Source of the DNA: CAZVWQ01 sp964631275
Lineage (GTDB): Bacteria > Patescibacteriota > JACMRA01
NCBI GenBank assembly: GCA_964631275.1
Contig: CAZVWQ010000009.1
Span: 1 to 45,559, forward strand
Length of the DNA: 45,559 nt
Direction of reading: 5' to 3'
Positions 23,745 to 33,457 of this stretch are shown in pieces (position 1 is the first letter of the stretch; each line of letters begins with the position of its first letter). Below the pieces are notes generated by a model that saw only the letters and a program-made list of their open reading frames with translations, had not been told where the DNA came from and searched no databases. Position numbers and translations under genes: made by a program.

Positions 23745-23978
23745 TACTCAAATACTAACTAAATTATGGTTTAACTAAAGGTTTTAGTTTGATTAAATAA
23801 AGAAAACAGGGTCAGAAAAACTCACTAGACCTCCTGCACTGAAATTTTTATTCGTTTGGTTGAGTAAACAAAAAATTAGAAATTATAAGTTTTAAAAAAT
23901 TCTGAATTATTGTTTTTAATTAGAGGTTAAACAGCTTTACTGCAAGTAAGTCTACTGATTAGTTAACAGTTTAGTATA
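23743..23978 (+). mobile_element. Family A MITE-like element carrying a ~130 bp insertion
   Basis: The left part (TATACTCAAATACTAACTAA ... ACTCACTAG) and right part (ACTGATTAGTTAACAGTTTAGTATA, last 25 bases) are normal. About 130 extra bases lie between 23831 and 23953. Confidence 0.6.
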
Positions 23979-24028
23979 GTTATTTTAAAGTTATTTTGAG
24001 ATAAGACTATTGTTTAAAAGTTTACAAA

Positions 24029-25870
24029 TTACTCTACAGTTACACTCTTAGCTAGGTTTCTGGGTTTATCTACATCTAATCCTCTCAGTCTAGAACAATG
24101 ATAAGCAAACAATTGCAAAGCTATGTTATTAACAATTGGTTGAATCTCTTCTTTTGTTTCTGGAACAAAAATTACATCAGAAGAAAAATCTTCTACTCTT
24201 TTATCGCCTCTAGTTGCTATAGCCATAATTTTACCTTTTCTAGCAATTATTTCTTGAACATTACTGACCATTTTTTCGTATACTGAATCTTTAGTCAGGA
24301 TAGCTATAGTTGGCATGTTTTCATCAATCAAAGCTATAAATCCATGCTTAAATTCTCCTCCACTTAAGCCTTCAGCGTGAATATAGCTAATCTCTTTGAT
24401 TTTTAAGGCACCTTCTAAAGCTACAGGATAGTTATATTTTCTACCAACATAAACCAAATCTCGATAAGATCTGTATTTTTTGGCTAAATCTGCTATAATC
24501 TCATTTTGTTCTAAAACTTTAGAGATTAGATCAGGTAGTCTTTGAATTTCTTTAATCAATTCTTGACCTTCAGAATATCCCATAGACTTCATTCTTCCTA
24601 GTAAAATTGCATGCATTAACAAAATTGTAGTTTGAGAAGTAAAAGCCTTGGTCGAAGCTACAGAAATCTCAGGTCCAATATGATTATAAACTCCAGCGTC
24701 TGTGATTCTAGAGATTGTAGAACCAACCGTATTGACTACTCCAGTAACTAATCCACCTTTTCTTTTTGATTCTTCTATAGCAGCAATAGTATCAGCTGTC
24801 TCTCCACTTTGAGAAACGGCGATTACCCAAGTTTTGTCATCAATCGCATTACCATTATACCTAAATTCGGGACTCATCTCAGCTTTAGCTGGTACTCCAG
24901 CAAGGGATTCAAAATACATTTCTCCTAACTTAGCAGCATAAAAAGAAGTTCCAATTCCAAGAATTACAACTCTCTCAACCTCTTTAAGCTTTTTTTTGAC
25001 ATCAATCAATCCTCCAAATTTTATTGTAGCTTCGTCAACAAGCAATCTACCTCTGATAGAATCTTCGATAACTTTTGGTTGCTCCATTATTTCTTTAATC
25101 AAAAAATGTTCATAGCCTTCTTTTGAAGCTGTTTCTTCGTCCCACTCAACTTGTTCAGTTTTTTTATATAAATTCTGATTCTCTAAGTTTATAATTTCGT
25201 ATTTTGCTGGTCCTTGAATATCGATTATCTCTCCATCTTCAATATAAATTACCTCTTTGGTATGACTAATTATAGGGCTTACATCCGAGCCAATTATTAA
25301 CTCTTCATTGCCAACACCTAATACCATTGGACTTCCTTTTTTGGCAGCTATTAATCTGTTTGGCTCGTTTTTATGGATGACTAGGGTAGCATAGGCACCT
25401 GTTACTTTACTTAAGGCTTCTAATAAAGCTTTTCTCAAGTCGCCACTATAACAATCCTGAATTAAATTAGCTAGAACTTCAGTATCAGTATCAGAATAAA
25501 AATTAATACCTTTGTTAATTAAATTTTCTTTTAGTTCTTGGTAATTCTCGATTATCCCATTATGAATAAGAAAAATATTGTTGTCACTACTCCAATGTGG
25601 ATGAGCGTTAGATCTATTTGGGACACCATGGGTCGCCCATCTAGTGTGGGCAATGCCAATGCCTTTTAGGTCAGGAACTGGGTGAGACTGAATTAGTTTT
25701 TCTAAATTAATAATTCTACCAGCTTCTTTGGCAAAATAAATATCTGAATCTTGAGTTATTATCGCTACTCCAGCTGAATCGTAGCCTCGATACTCTAGTC
25801 TTTTTAGGCCAGAAAGTAAAGTATTCATAATCTGCTTGTCTTTTCCGTAATATCCTACAATACCGCACAT
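24029..25870 (-). CDS. glmS: Glutamine-fructose-6-phosphate aminotransferase (isomerising)
   Basis: GlmS makes glucosamine 6-phosphate from fructose 6-phosphate and glutamine, the first committed step to UDP-GlcNAc and peptidoglycan. The 613-residue enzyme is full length. Its N-terminal glutaminase domain starts MCGIVGYYG, with Cys2 as nucleophile after Met removal, and shows RLEYRGYDSAGVA, HTRWATHGVPN and NGIIENYQEL. Two SIS sugar-isomerase domains follow, with GIGTSFYAAKLG, SQSGETADTIAA and GRKYNYPVALEGALKIKEISY. The C-terminus is DKPRNLAKSVTVE, the canonical end that closes the active site. It stands alone. I looked for a glmS ribozyme upstream and saw none. Confidence 0.97.
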   Translation of the reverse strand: MCGIVGYYGKDKQIMNTLLSGLKRLEYRGYDSAGVAIITQDSDIYFAKEAGRIINLEKLIQSHPVPDLKGIGIAHTRWATHGVPNRSNAHPHWSSDNNIFLIHNGIIENYQELKENLINKGINFYSDTDTEVLANLIQDCYSGDLRKALLEALSKVTGAYATLVIHKNEPNRLIAAKKGSPMVLGVGNEELIIGSDVSPIISHTKEVIYIEDGEIIDIQGPAKYEIINLENQNLYKKTEQVEWDEETASKEGYEHFLIKEIMEQPKVIEDSIRGRLLVDEATIKFGGLIDVKKKLKEVERVVILGIGTSFYAAKLGEMYFESLAGVPAKAEMSPEFRYNGNAIDDKTWVIAVSQSGETADTIAAIEESKRKGGLVTGVVNTVGSTISRITDAGVYNHIGPEISVASTKAFTSQTTILLMHAILLGRMKSMGYSEGQELIKEIQRLPDLISKVLEQNEIIADLAKKYRSYRDLVYVGRKYNYPVALEGALKIKEISYIHAEGLSGGEFKHGFIALIDENMPTIAILTKDSVYEKMVSNVQEIIARKGKIMAIATRGDKRVEDFSSDVIFVPETKEEIQPIVNNIALQLFAYHCSRLRGLDVDKPRNLAKSVTVE

Positions 25871-26411
25871 ATGTTTTATTTATTTAAATAATTAGTAATT
25901 AAATTAATTGTCTTGCTTTATTTTATAGTTAGTTGATAGAATATAACAATCACACACTAAATTTAGACAAGTTATCAACTACAGCTGCAAATCTTTTTAA
26001 AGAAGGTTAGAGGGTAAGATGTCCATCGCCATGCACTTTGGATTAACTGTATCACTCCTAAATCATCCTAAAACGATATTATTATAGGAAAAGCCTAGGC
26101 TGTTTTTTTGATAAACTTATCTGAAAATTAAACAAAATTTTAAATTAAAAATAACTTGTGTCAAACAAAAAACTCACGCCTTAATAAAAAATCTACAATT
26201 TATCTTAAATAAAGGATTTATTTGCTTATGAAGATCTAGACTTAAAGTAATAATAAACGACTTAGGTGTATAATAAATAAAATCTTGAGTATAAAAAATA
26301 AAATAAAAAATATCTGGCCTAGATTTGCAATAGACATAAGTCATAAAAAAATTACATGCTTGCTAACCAAAGTTAGTTTTTAGAACTTAAAAATATAAAT
26401 TTAACTCACAA
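25871..26411. other. Divergent gap between glmS and mevalonate kinase
   Basis: Bases ~25955-26035 resemble 39378-39440. A palindrome AGCCTAGGCT lies near 26093-26102, a family B copy at about 26203-26270, and TATAAA at 26394-26399, twelve bases before the mevalonate kinase ATG. Nothing coding seen. Confidence 0.5.
26203..26270 (+). repeat. Family B interspersed repeat, shortened copy
   Basis: Core TTAAATAAAGGATTTATTTG, CTTATGAAG and GACTTAGGTGTATAA; the left end is missing. Confidence 0.5.
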
Positions 26412-27389
26412 ATGACTAAAATAACATATTCTGCTCCAGCTAAAGTGATACTTAGTGGAGAACATAGCGTAGTTTACTTTGAGCCAGCGATAGTAATGGC
26501 TTTTGATTTACGTTTGAGATTTTGCTTATCTCAATCAGACTCAGCCCCTAAAAAAATAGATAAAAACATATCCAAAGCTAATGAGATTGTTCTAAACTAC
26601 CTAAAATCAAACAATATTTCATATAAAGAAAAAAACTTTACCTATGAGTTAGAATCGCAAATACCAATCGGGCAAGGTTTTGGTTCTAGTGCGGCTTTTA
26701 GTGTAGCTACTACGGCTGCTTTTTGGGAATTTTATACTCAATCCAAACCTAATCTCGATCAGGAAAATAAAACTCAAAATCCCGACTTTGCAACCTTGAA
26801 CGAATTAGCCTACCAGATGGAAAAAATATTCCATGGTAATCCTTCTGGCATGGACAACTCTGCTAGTTGCTATGGTGGTTTAATTTATTATCGCAAAGAA
26901 TTCGAATTTCTAAAAAATATTTCTACTTTGCCCTTTGATTTACCTCAAGACTGGCAAGATAAAATTTATTTAATCCATACAGGCAACAGAACCGAAACAA
27001 CCAAAGAAATAGTTGCAAGAGTCGAAGCTTTGATAGAAAAAAATGGAGCTTTGTACAAAAAAATCCTCAGAGATATCGGTAAAACAACCAAAACCATGGT
27101 CATTGCTATTAACCAAAACCGAGAAAAATTATTTGTAGATACAATTACAAAAAATCAAAAACTATTAGATAAGTTAGGTGTTGTAGATCAAAAAACAAAA
27201 AAAATTCTAAACTCTTTAGAGTCTTTTGGTATAGGCAAGGTAATGGGTAGTGGTGGGATCAAAAATGGCTCAGGTTATATATTATTTTATTGTCAACAAA
27301 AAGCAAACTCTCTAGAAAAATACTTACAAGATCACAAACATATTTACCTTAAATTTAAATTAAGTTCTGATGGGGTTAGGAGAGAATAA
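26412..27389 (+). CDS. Mevalonate kinase
   Basis: Phosphorylates mevalonate to 5-phosphomevalonate in the mevalonate route to isopentenyl diphosphate. The 325-residue GHMP-family protein begins ITYSAPAKVILSGEHSVVY. It has the ATP-binding glycine loop PIGQGFGSSAAFSVATT (P-x-x-x-G-x-G-S-S-A) and the HGNPSGMDNSASCYGG motif that carries the catalytic Asp. Near the C-terminus is KVMGSGGIKNGSGYILF, the third GHMP motif. Most bacteria use the MEP pathway, but mevalonate genes occur in several candidate-phyla lineages. No other mevalonate gene is adjacent. A CrtI-type desaturase about 8 kb away suggests the isoprenoids feed carotenoid-like products as well as lipid carriers (inference). Confidence 0.88.
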   Translation: MTKITYSAPAKVILSGEHSVVYFEPAIVMAFDLRLRFCLSQSDSAPKKIDKNISKANEIVLNYLKSNNISYKEKNFTYELESQIPIGQGFGSSAAFSVATTAAFWEFYTQSKPNLDQENKTQNPDFATLNELAYQMEKIFHGNPSGMDNSASCYGGLIYYRKEFEFLKNISTLPFDLPQDWQDKIYLIHTGNRTETTKEIVARVEALIEKNGALYKKILRDIGKTTKTMVIAINQNREKLFVDTITKNQKLLDKLGVVDQKTKKILNSLESFGIGKVMGSGGIKNGSGYILFYCQQKANSLEKYLQDHKHIYLKFKLSSDGVRRE

Positions 27390-27889
27390 TCTTGCCTTGT
27401 ATATCTAGTTGGTAAAACTAAAATTAACTTTAAAAAACAAAAAAATAATTAAAAAAATAGCCTAAAACTAACCTTATTCTTATATTTACAAAAAACAGTT
27501 TCTTTAAAGGCTAAAAAAGCTGATTCTATTATAGCTCTAATCTGAAGTAGGTGTATACCAAATTGACTCGTCTGGCAAAACTAGACACAAGTTTTTCTAA
27601 CTTAGTATTTTAAAACTTGAAATTTAGTAATTAGGCTTTACATATACTTAATTCAATTTCAAAATTTACATTTTTGAATTTTAAAAAGTAGTAAAAGAGA
27701 TAAAAAAATTCAATTATGCTCTTTGGGTTAATCGCTGCGACAATTAGTTAAGAATTTAGCTTAAATAAGAGATTTATTTTCTTATGAAGAGTTAAATTTT
27801 GGATAATAGTAAACGGATTAGGTATAAGAAATCAAATAGCTTCTATGAGGCTGGTAAGATATTAGTTTTATCTCGTTACTCAAAAACAA
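27390..27889. other. Convergent gap with family E and B repeats
   Basis: A family E left half (~27645-27720) adjoins a family B copy (27724-27822). The same E-then-B order is seen at 37325-37475. No terminator hairpin is obvious. Confidence 0.5.
27724..27822 (+). repeat. Family B interspersed repeat copy
   Basis: Contains TTAAGAATTTAGCTTAAATA, GATTTATTTTCTTATGAAG, GGATAATAGTAAACGGATTA; the left terminus is diverged. Confidence 0.6.
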
Positions 27890-28480
27890 CTACTCTAGAT
27901 CAAGATCTTCTTCTGTAATTTCAAACAGCTGGAAGGCGTCTTCTGAATTTACTCCTTGGACTTTACCATTGCCTATAGCTATATTCATACCGTCACAAAC
28001 CTCTTTAATTTTTGCTTCTGATTCAGTATTTGGAATAAAACTAGAGTTGTTTTTGCAAATTTCTACTTTTGTTTCTTTTGGTAATTGAGTTAGTAGTTCT
28101 AGAATTGCTTGATTGTAAGTTTCAGTCTTTTGTAAAAAAGAAGTATTTTTTGAACTTTTAATCTCTTCAGCTGTAAGCTGTTTTTTTTCTTCATAAATTT
28201 GAGTCTTTAGGGTTCTTAACTGTGCATACTGCTCTTCTAAATTTATTTCTGGCTTAGCGTTAATTTTTGGCATGGAACTCTGACCTCCCCTACCCTGAGA
28301 AAAATTAAGACTATTAGGGTCCTCGCCAGTGACTTTTGCTACGGCACATTTTGGATGATTTTCGTAAGCGCTCAAGTTGCAATTTAAATCTTTGCGGGTA
28401 TCATTATAAAGTGCAATTAATGAAGGTATCGAAATCAATAATATTATCGGCAATATTTTAAAAACCTTTTTAAAAACCAT
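27890..28480 (-). CDS. Membrane-anchored protein of unknown function
   Basis: I do not recognise this 196-residue protein. An N-terminal hydrophobic helix (VFKILPIILLISIPSLIALY) anchors or exports it. The rest is hydrophilic, with paired cysteines (LNCNLSAYENHPKCAV; later ICKNNS and VCDGMN), a short Gly/Ser-rich linker, a helical coiled-coil-like stretch (~residues 75-130) and an acidic tail. No enzyme motif is visible. Its promoter is excellent, but the start is ambiguous. The GTG at 28531 would sit exactly at the predicted transcription start (leaderless, 213 residues), while the ATG at 28480 would have a ~50-base leader. I give the ATG form with low preference. Confidence 0.65.
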   Translation of the reverse strand: MVFKKVFKILPIILLISIPSLIALYNDTRKDLNCNLSAYENHPKCAVAKVTGEDPNSLNFSQGRGGQSSMPKINAKPEINLEEQYAQLRTLKTQIYEEKKQLTAEEIKSSKNTSFLQKTETYNQAILELLTQLPKETKVEICKNNSSFIPNTESEAKIKEVCDGMNIAIGNGKVQGVNSEDAFQLFEITEEDLDLE

Positions 28481-28536
28481 TTTCCATTCTCTTAGTTGTT
28501 TTGTTGCATCTAGAATTAATCTAAAGTACACAATTA

Positions 28537-28565
28537 ATTATATCTCAAAAAACTAGGTCAGTCAA
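28537..28565 (-). promoter_or_regulatory. Strong promoter of the 196/213-residue membrane protein gene
   Basis: Minus strand: TTGACT (28560-28565), 17-base spacer, TATAAT (28537-28542, perfect). The expected start, about 28530-28531, coincides with an in-frame GTG. Confidence 0.65.
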
Positions 28566-28933
28566 AAAACTACACCAAACTTGTCCTAAAAAATTCTCAA
28601 AAGTTCTTAATTACTTTGTTTAAAGGCTTGTTTTAAAAACTTTTTAAATCACAACTTTTAAAAAATTGCTTAGAAAATACTAAATGAAGTGTTTATACGT
28701 AGGCTATGTGGTTATTTTTTTTGTTTTTGATTAAAAAAGTATAGCTATTCTAATAAAATTTAACAATAATCATGTCTCAAAAGCTATTTTTACTATTGAT
28801 TAATACCTATTTTATAGGATCATAAGTTTTATAAATTTGAGTTATCGGACAAGGCTAATCTTTTTCTTTGAGAGGGCTTAGGCTAATCTATGAAAAAATA
28901 TTTTTCTAAACCTAACTAGCGAAACTAAATTCA

Positions 28934-29024
28934 CAAGACTTCCTCAAGAATTGAATTTTACTACTAAATGTAGCTTTAGTTAAGTATTTAAATACAAAAT
29001 ATAGTGGTGTCTGCGGAAGTTTTG
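28934..29024 (+). mobile_element. Family D element, intact (empty-site) copy
   Basis: About 91 bp with ends CAAGACTTCCTCAAG and CTGCGGAAGTTTTG forming an imperfect inverted repeat. The central GTATTTAAATAC (28984-28995) is uninterrupted. At 37019-37233 the same element is split at the central TA by a family C copy. Confidence 0.75.
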
Positions 29025-29201
29025 TTTAACCTTAAAAATTAGATGACAAATAAATAAAATAATAGAACCAATGTCCAGTCAAGCGAACAAGTTGGTTTTG
29101 CTAGATTAAAACATCTAGTTTGTTTAGAGATTGGCTATGTTTGTAAAAAAATTTGTTTAAGATAAAAAAACTGTTTGTATTATTTAATGCTGATATTTCA
29201 A

Positions 29202-29333
29202 TACTCAAATTAATCCAAATTAGAACTTTTTTAATTTTTAAAAATACTTTTTGATGCTTATTAGGTGAAATGAGATTAAATTAAAATAAAAATTTAAACT
29301 TCCAAAAAACTAAAATTTACTTTGTATGGAGTA
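29202..29333 (+). mobile_element. Family C MITE-like element, long copy
   Basis: Starts TACTCAAATTAATCCAAATT and ends ACTTTGTATGGAGTA, followed by TA. It matches 37054-37176 in inverse orientation with insertions and deletions. Confidence 0.6.
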
Positions 29334-29337
29334 TAAG

Positions 29338-30144
29338 TTAAGTTAAACATTCAAGCCATGCTTTGTCATAGATCAAAGTTCTTTGTTTCTCTAAAATTGC
29401 TAGTTGATTTTGTAATTTGTAATATAGATTTGATTTTGCTGGAACAAGCTGTTTTAATTGAATTTTAATTTTTCTGATTTTCTGATAAATTTTATTTTCT
29501 ATTTTTTTGGCTTCAAAAATTGGTTTTAGATGTAACTGAATTTCTGTCTTTAAGTCTTTGTGAAAACGAATTACAATATTTACATCTTTATATTTATTGT
29601 TAGTTTTAAACCTATCTTTTACCTTAATTACTTCAAATTTTTGACTAATAAAATCTAAACATTTGTATAGATCAAAAAAATTATCAAAGACTAAACTTCC
29701 TCTTAAAATATCCTTTAAATTTGCAATATTACCTTGGTAGTCAAATTTTAATTTTTCCAAAATTCTATCTAAGCTTTTAACACTTGCCGGAATATAACTT
29801 GCCTTGGTATTTCTTGCAATATTTTTAAACTCATAATCAAAACTAGGTTTCAAAAAATTGGCTAAGAATACAAGGTAAAAAAGAGTTAAAGGATTTTTAT
29901 TTATTTTTTGAGCATTATTAAAATCAACAAATTCAGACTGTTTAGAGATCAATCGAAAGCTTTTTTTGGATTTTAAATTTAATACTAACTGATTTGATTC
30001 TAACTTTGTTTGAAAACTTAAAAATTGATTTTGACCTGCTATAAGGTATTTATCAAAATAACCTGCAGACACATCAAAACCAGATGAAGATGATAATAAT
30101 AAAGCTAATAATAATAAAGATAATAAGTGTAGTATTTGTTTCAT
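29338..30144 (-). CDS. Exported RelA/SpoT-like domain protein
   Basis: A 268-residue protein with a clear signal sequence (residues 1-22, ILHLLSLLLLALLLSSS). The region ~105-225 has the order of a RelA/SpoT nucleotidyltransferase fold: SVKSLDRILEKL (Lys123), LKDILRGSLVF (Asp145, Arg148), EVIKVKDRF (Asp177), KYKDVNIVIRF (Tyr185) and TEIQLHLKPIF (Glu201, Gln203), then a lysine-rich helical tail. Cytosolic relatives transfer pyrophosphate to nucleotides or tRNA. The usual His of the GY-x-x-x-H motif is Asn here. Secretion is unusual for this fold and recalls toxin effectors, but activity is unproven. No immunity or antitoxin gene is evident nearby. The next gene in the same direction is the upstream aspartokinase fusion, 270 bases away. 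Confidence 0.6.
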   Translation of the reverse strand: MKQILHLLSLLLLALLLSSSSGFDVSAGYFDKYLIAGQNQFLSFQTKLESNQLVLNLKSKKSFRLISKQSEFVDFNNAQKINKNPLTLFYLVFLANFLKPSFDYEFKNIARNTKASYIPASVKSLDRILEKLKFDYQGNIANLKDILRGSLVFDNFFDLYKCLDFISQKFEVIKVKDRFKTNNKYKDVNIVIRFHKDLKTEIQLHLKPIFEAKKIENKIYQKIRKIKIQLKQLVPAKSNLYYKLQNQLAILEKQRTLIYDKAWLECLT

Positions 30145-30414
30145 ATTGTTTTTGTTAGTTTTTGTAAAACAAAATAAACATTTGTGACATTAGTTATGTT
30201 GAGCTAAAAAACTCTATGGTGTCAAATAAACTAAAGACTTACTTTTTAAGTTAACTTTAAACTTCTGTTATTTTTTAATTTATCAATTACTGTTAAAAAC
30301 GTCAAGTTAATATAAAATTACTACTTTTGCATGATTTATACCCATTTCATAATCGAATTTGTAAGATTCCCCCGCATTATTTACAATTCTTACAGACTTT
30401 GCCACGACTAACTG

Positions 30415-32922
30415 CTAATTAACGCATTTTAGAATATCTGCAAATACACCAGCAGCGGTAACCTCCGCTCCAGCTCCTGGACCTTTGATAACAAGTGGGT
30501 ATTTAGAGTACCTATAAGTCCAAAAAGAAATAATATTTTCACTTCCTGTTAGGTTATAAAAAGGGTGGCTAGTGTCAACTGTTTCTAAAGATACTTTGAT
30601 TTTATAATTTTTTGGCTCCGAAATTTTAACTATACTTGCTATGTATCTTAACTTTTTATTTTTTATTTTTTGACATTTGCTTTTCATCTTAGAGTCTTCA
30701 TGCTTAAGTCTTTTATAAAAGTCTTCAATCGAACTAGAATCAAACAAATTAGAATTAACTGGTGACTGTAAATCAATATCTTCTAATTCTATATTTAAAT
30801 CAAGATTTCTAGCTAAAATTAAAATTTTTCTAGCTACATCCAATCCGTTAAGATCATCTCTAGGATCTGGTTCGGTGTAGCCTTTTTTTTGAGCTATTTT
30901 TACAACCTCAGAAAAATCAGTAGTCTCATCAAAAGTATTAAAAATATAACTCAAAGTTCCAGATAAAACGGCTTCTATTTTAGTTATTTTATCACCTGTT
31001 TTAAGTAGGTCTTGCAAAGTTGATATTATAGGTAAACCAGCACCGACATTAGTTTCATATAAAAATTTTTGTTTATTTTGTTCAGCTAATTTAATTACAC
31101 TAATAAAATCTTTTTGTTTTCCAGAGGCTAATTTTTTATTTGCAGTAACAATACTAGAACCAGCTTTTATAAATTTTGTATAAAAATTACTAATTACTTC
31201 CGAACTTGTACAGTCTACTATTACCTTATCTAAATTCAAATTACTTTTGGATTCTTTTAATAAATAATCTATTTTCGACTGAACGGTCGATTTTTTTAAT
31301 TGTAGATCTAAATCATTAAGTTCTAATAAATTGTCACCAAAAAGAGACTTTTTAGAATCCAATACACCTTTCAAGTTGACCTTGATATTTTTATTTTTAA
31401 TTAAATTATCTTGCTCTAGCTTTATTTGTTTTATTAACTCTTTTCCAATCTGCCCAGTAGCTCCAATAATGTATAGATCTAACTGTTTATATCGGCTGTC
31501 AAAAAAGAACTCATTATGAATGACTTTAAGAGCTAAAATCTCATCTTTAGGATTAATCACAAAAGAAATATTTAGTTCACTAGAACCCTGAGCGATAGCA
31601 ATCACATTAATACCAACCCTTCCTAAGGCTGAAAAAACTTTACCAGAAACACCAGGATAATGCTTCATATTGCTTCCAATAACAGCAATTATGACTATTT
31701 GTTGGATAATTTTTATTGGATTAATTAGATTATGATTAATTTCTTGAGCAAATTCTAATTCGATTTTTTGTTTAGCTAAATGTGCTAATTTAGAATCTAT
31801 TGCAAAACATATTGAATACTCAGAAGAGGCTTGAGAAATTAGAATAACATTGATTTTTTGACTACTTAAAGACTTAAAAAGTCTAGCAGAAATACCATAT
31901 TTACCTTTTAATCCAGCACCTTCAAGTTGTATTAAAGAAAGATCTTTTAGGCTAGTAACAGCTTTAATTAAAAAAGGATACTTAGTGTCAACATTACTAC
32001 CGATTATTGTCCCAGAAAAATTAGGGTTAAATGTATTTCTGATTAATACTGGTATATTTTTTTCTTTTGCTGGTTCTATAGTTGGTGGGTAAATAACTTT
32101 TGCTCCAAAATGAGAAACCTCCATAGCTTCTTCGTAACTCAAGCTATCTAAGCTAAAAGCAGTTTTTACTTTTTTAGGATCAGCAGTCAAAACTCCATCC
32201 ACATCAGTCCAAATTTCTATTTTTTTAGCGTTAACTAAACTAGCAAAAATAGACGCAGTATAATCACTACCACCTCTGCCTAGAGTAGTTGTTTCTCCGT
32301 TTTGGTTAGCGGCAATAAAACCAGTTGCTATAAAAATCTTATCTTTGTTATTTATTAGTTTTTTTTGGATTAAGTTTCTTGTTTTTTCAAAATCTACTAG
32401 AGCTGATCCAAATCTAGAATCAGTTATAATTAATTGTCTAGTATCCAAAAATTCAAATTTTTTAAAAAGTTCAACTGACCAGTCGGTAGAATTTAGATAG
32501 CTAGCTATTATAAATGCTGAAAGCCTTTCTCCAAATGACATTAAACTATCTAAGTCTCGGTCGTCAATTTGTTTTTTTAAAGATATAAACTTTAATAATC
32601 CGTCCAGCTCTGTAAAGATAGTATAAACTTGAGCTAAATAGGGTTGGTTAATTTTTAATTCTTTGCAGATATTTATGTGTTTATTTTTAAAGATTTTTAT
32701 ACTTTCTAATAATTCTAATTTTTGCTTTTGACTTGCGAGATTACCCATTTTAATAAGTAGATCAGTAATTTTTGGTTCGTTTTGTAGGTTACCAAAAGCT
32801 GACACAACAACTATAATTTGAGAGTTTTTTCTAAGTGTTTCTTGGATTATATTTTCGACTAATTTGATATTTTTTGAGCTAGCTACAGAAGTGCCGCCAA
32901 ATTTTAAAACCTGATATGACAT
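30415..32922 (-). CDS. thrA: Bifunctional aspartokinase / homoserine dehydrogenase
   Basis: Catalyses the first and third steps of the aspartate pathway to threonine and methionine. The 835-residue protein has an aspartokinase domain (~1-300: VLKFGGTSVASSKN, LGRGGSDYTAS, WTDVDGVLTADPK) and a pair of ACT regulatory domains (~310-460: GLKGKYGISARLF; GVSGKVFSALGRVGINVIAI). The homoserine dehydrogenase domain (~465-835) shows YIIGATGQIGKEL, VTANKKLAS, GAGLPIISTL, GTLSYIFNTF and EPDPRDDLNGLDVARKILILAR. Both active sites look intact, and the length matches ThrA/MetL. The ACT domains imply feedback control by threonine or a similar end product. No asd, thrB, thrC or leader attenuator is present. Such a biosynthetic gene is notable in a lineage usually poor in amino-acid synthesis. 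Confidence 0.93.
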   Translation of the reverse strand: MSYQVLKFGGTSVASSKNIKLVENIIQETLRKNSQIIVVVSAFGNLQNEPKITDLLIKMGNLASQKQKLELLESIKIFKNKHINICKELKINQPYLAQVYTIFTELDGLLKFISLKKQIDDRDLDSLMSFGERLSAFIIASYLNSTDWSVELFKKFEFLDTRQLIITDSRFGSALVDFEKTRNLIQKKLINNKDKIFIATGFIAANQNGETTTLGRGGSDYTASIFASLVNAKKIEIWTDVDGVLTADPKKVKTAFSLDSLSYEEAMEVSHFGAKVIYPPTIEPAKEKNIPVLIRNTFNPNFSGTIIGSNVDTKYPFLIKAVTSLKDLSLIQLEGAGLKGKYGISARLFKSLSSQKINVILISQASSEYSICFAIDSKLAHLAKQKIELEFAQEINHNLINPIKIIQQIVIIAVIGSNMKHYPGVSGKVFSALGRVGINVIAIAQGSSELNISFVINPKDEILALKVIHNEFFFDSRYKQLDLYIIGATGQIGKELIKQIKLEQDNLIKNKNIKVNLKGVLDSKKSLFGDNLLELNDLDLQLKKSTVQSKIDYLLKESKSNLNLDKVIVDCTSSEVISNFYTKFIKAGSSIVTANKKLASGKQKDFISVIKLAEQNKQKFLYETNVGAGLPIISTLQDLLKTGDKITKIEAVLSGTLSYIFNTFDETTDFSEVVKIAQKKGYTEPDPRDDLNGLDVARKILILARNLDLNIELEDIDLQSPVNSNLFDSSSIEDFYKRLKHEDSKMKSKCQKIKNKKLRYIASIVKISEPKNYKIKVSLETVDTSHPFYNLTGSENIISFWTYRYSKYPLVIKGPGAGAEVTAAGVFADILKCVN

Positions 32923-33457
32923 AATTCTTTAAATAATTTTTGTATAAATATAAGGGTATAATACTCAGTTATAGTTAAGATTTTTTAAATTTTTAAATAC
33001 TTTTTGGTGTATACTCAAAGCCGTTTCATTTTATAAATAAAATCTAATTTAAATTTTAATTAACAGGATTATTTTTAATCTAAAAGTAAAAATTAGTGGG
33101 AGTTAGATATACTTTTTGACGCTAATTAGCCTTAAGTTAAAAACAAAATTAAGATTCTAAAAAAACTGAAATTTATTTTGTACTAGTATAGCTTTTTTTA
33201 ATATCGCTAATTAAAACTTTAACTTGCGTATGACTATTTTAAGTCTAAGCTTAATCCTTTAAAACCTTTACTGAAAAAGTTTAAAGTTAGAACATCTTTC
33301 TAAGATTTTTTATGAATTAACTATGCTAGCTAAGGATAATTAGCAACTTTCAAAACTTATTTTTATAGTCTAAATACTTTTCTTATTTTAAATAAATCAA
33401 AAATTTATGAATTTGTATTTTTAGGCAAGGCTATTTTTTGTTAGAAATTTAACGATT
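32923..33457. other. Divergent gap between thrA and the GTPase gene
   Basis: Contains a family E end (~33012-33045, TATACTCAAAGCCGTTTCAT) and the right half of a family C copy (~33110-33192) ending TTTATTTTGTACTAGTATA. No coding frame seen. Confidence 0.5.

Larger units (their letters stand above)
28566..29337. other. Longest gap in the window, with two repeat elements
   Basis: Holds the intact family D element (28934-29024) and a full-length family C copy (29202-29333). The rest is AT-rich without a supported gene. Confidence 0.6.

Noticed and set aside
25871..26100. glmS ribozyme upstream of glmS
   Set aside because: The upstream region is plain AT-rich sequence with no recognisable ribozyme core.
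26090..26112. Terminator at AGCCTAGGCT followed by a T-run
   Set aside because: The palindrome leaves a two-base loop at most, which is too small for a stable intrinsic terminator hairpin.
26363..26381. Terminator CTAAC-CAAA-GTTAG plus T-run before mevalonate kinase
   Set aside because: A five-pair, AT-rich stem is weak, and it lies upstream of the gene in the direction that would block it.
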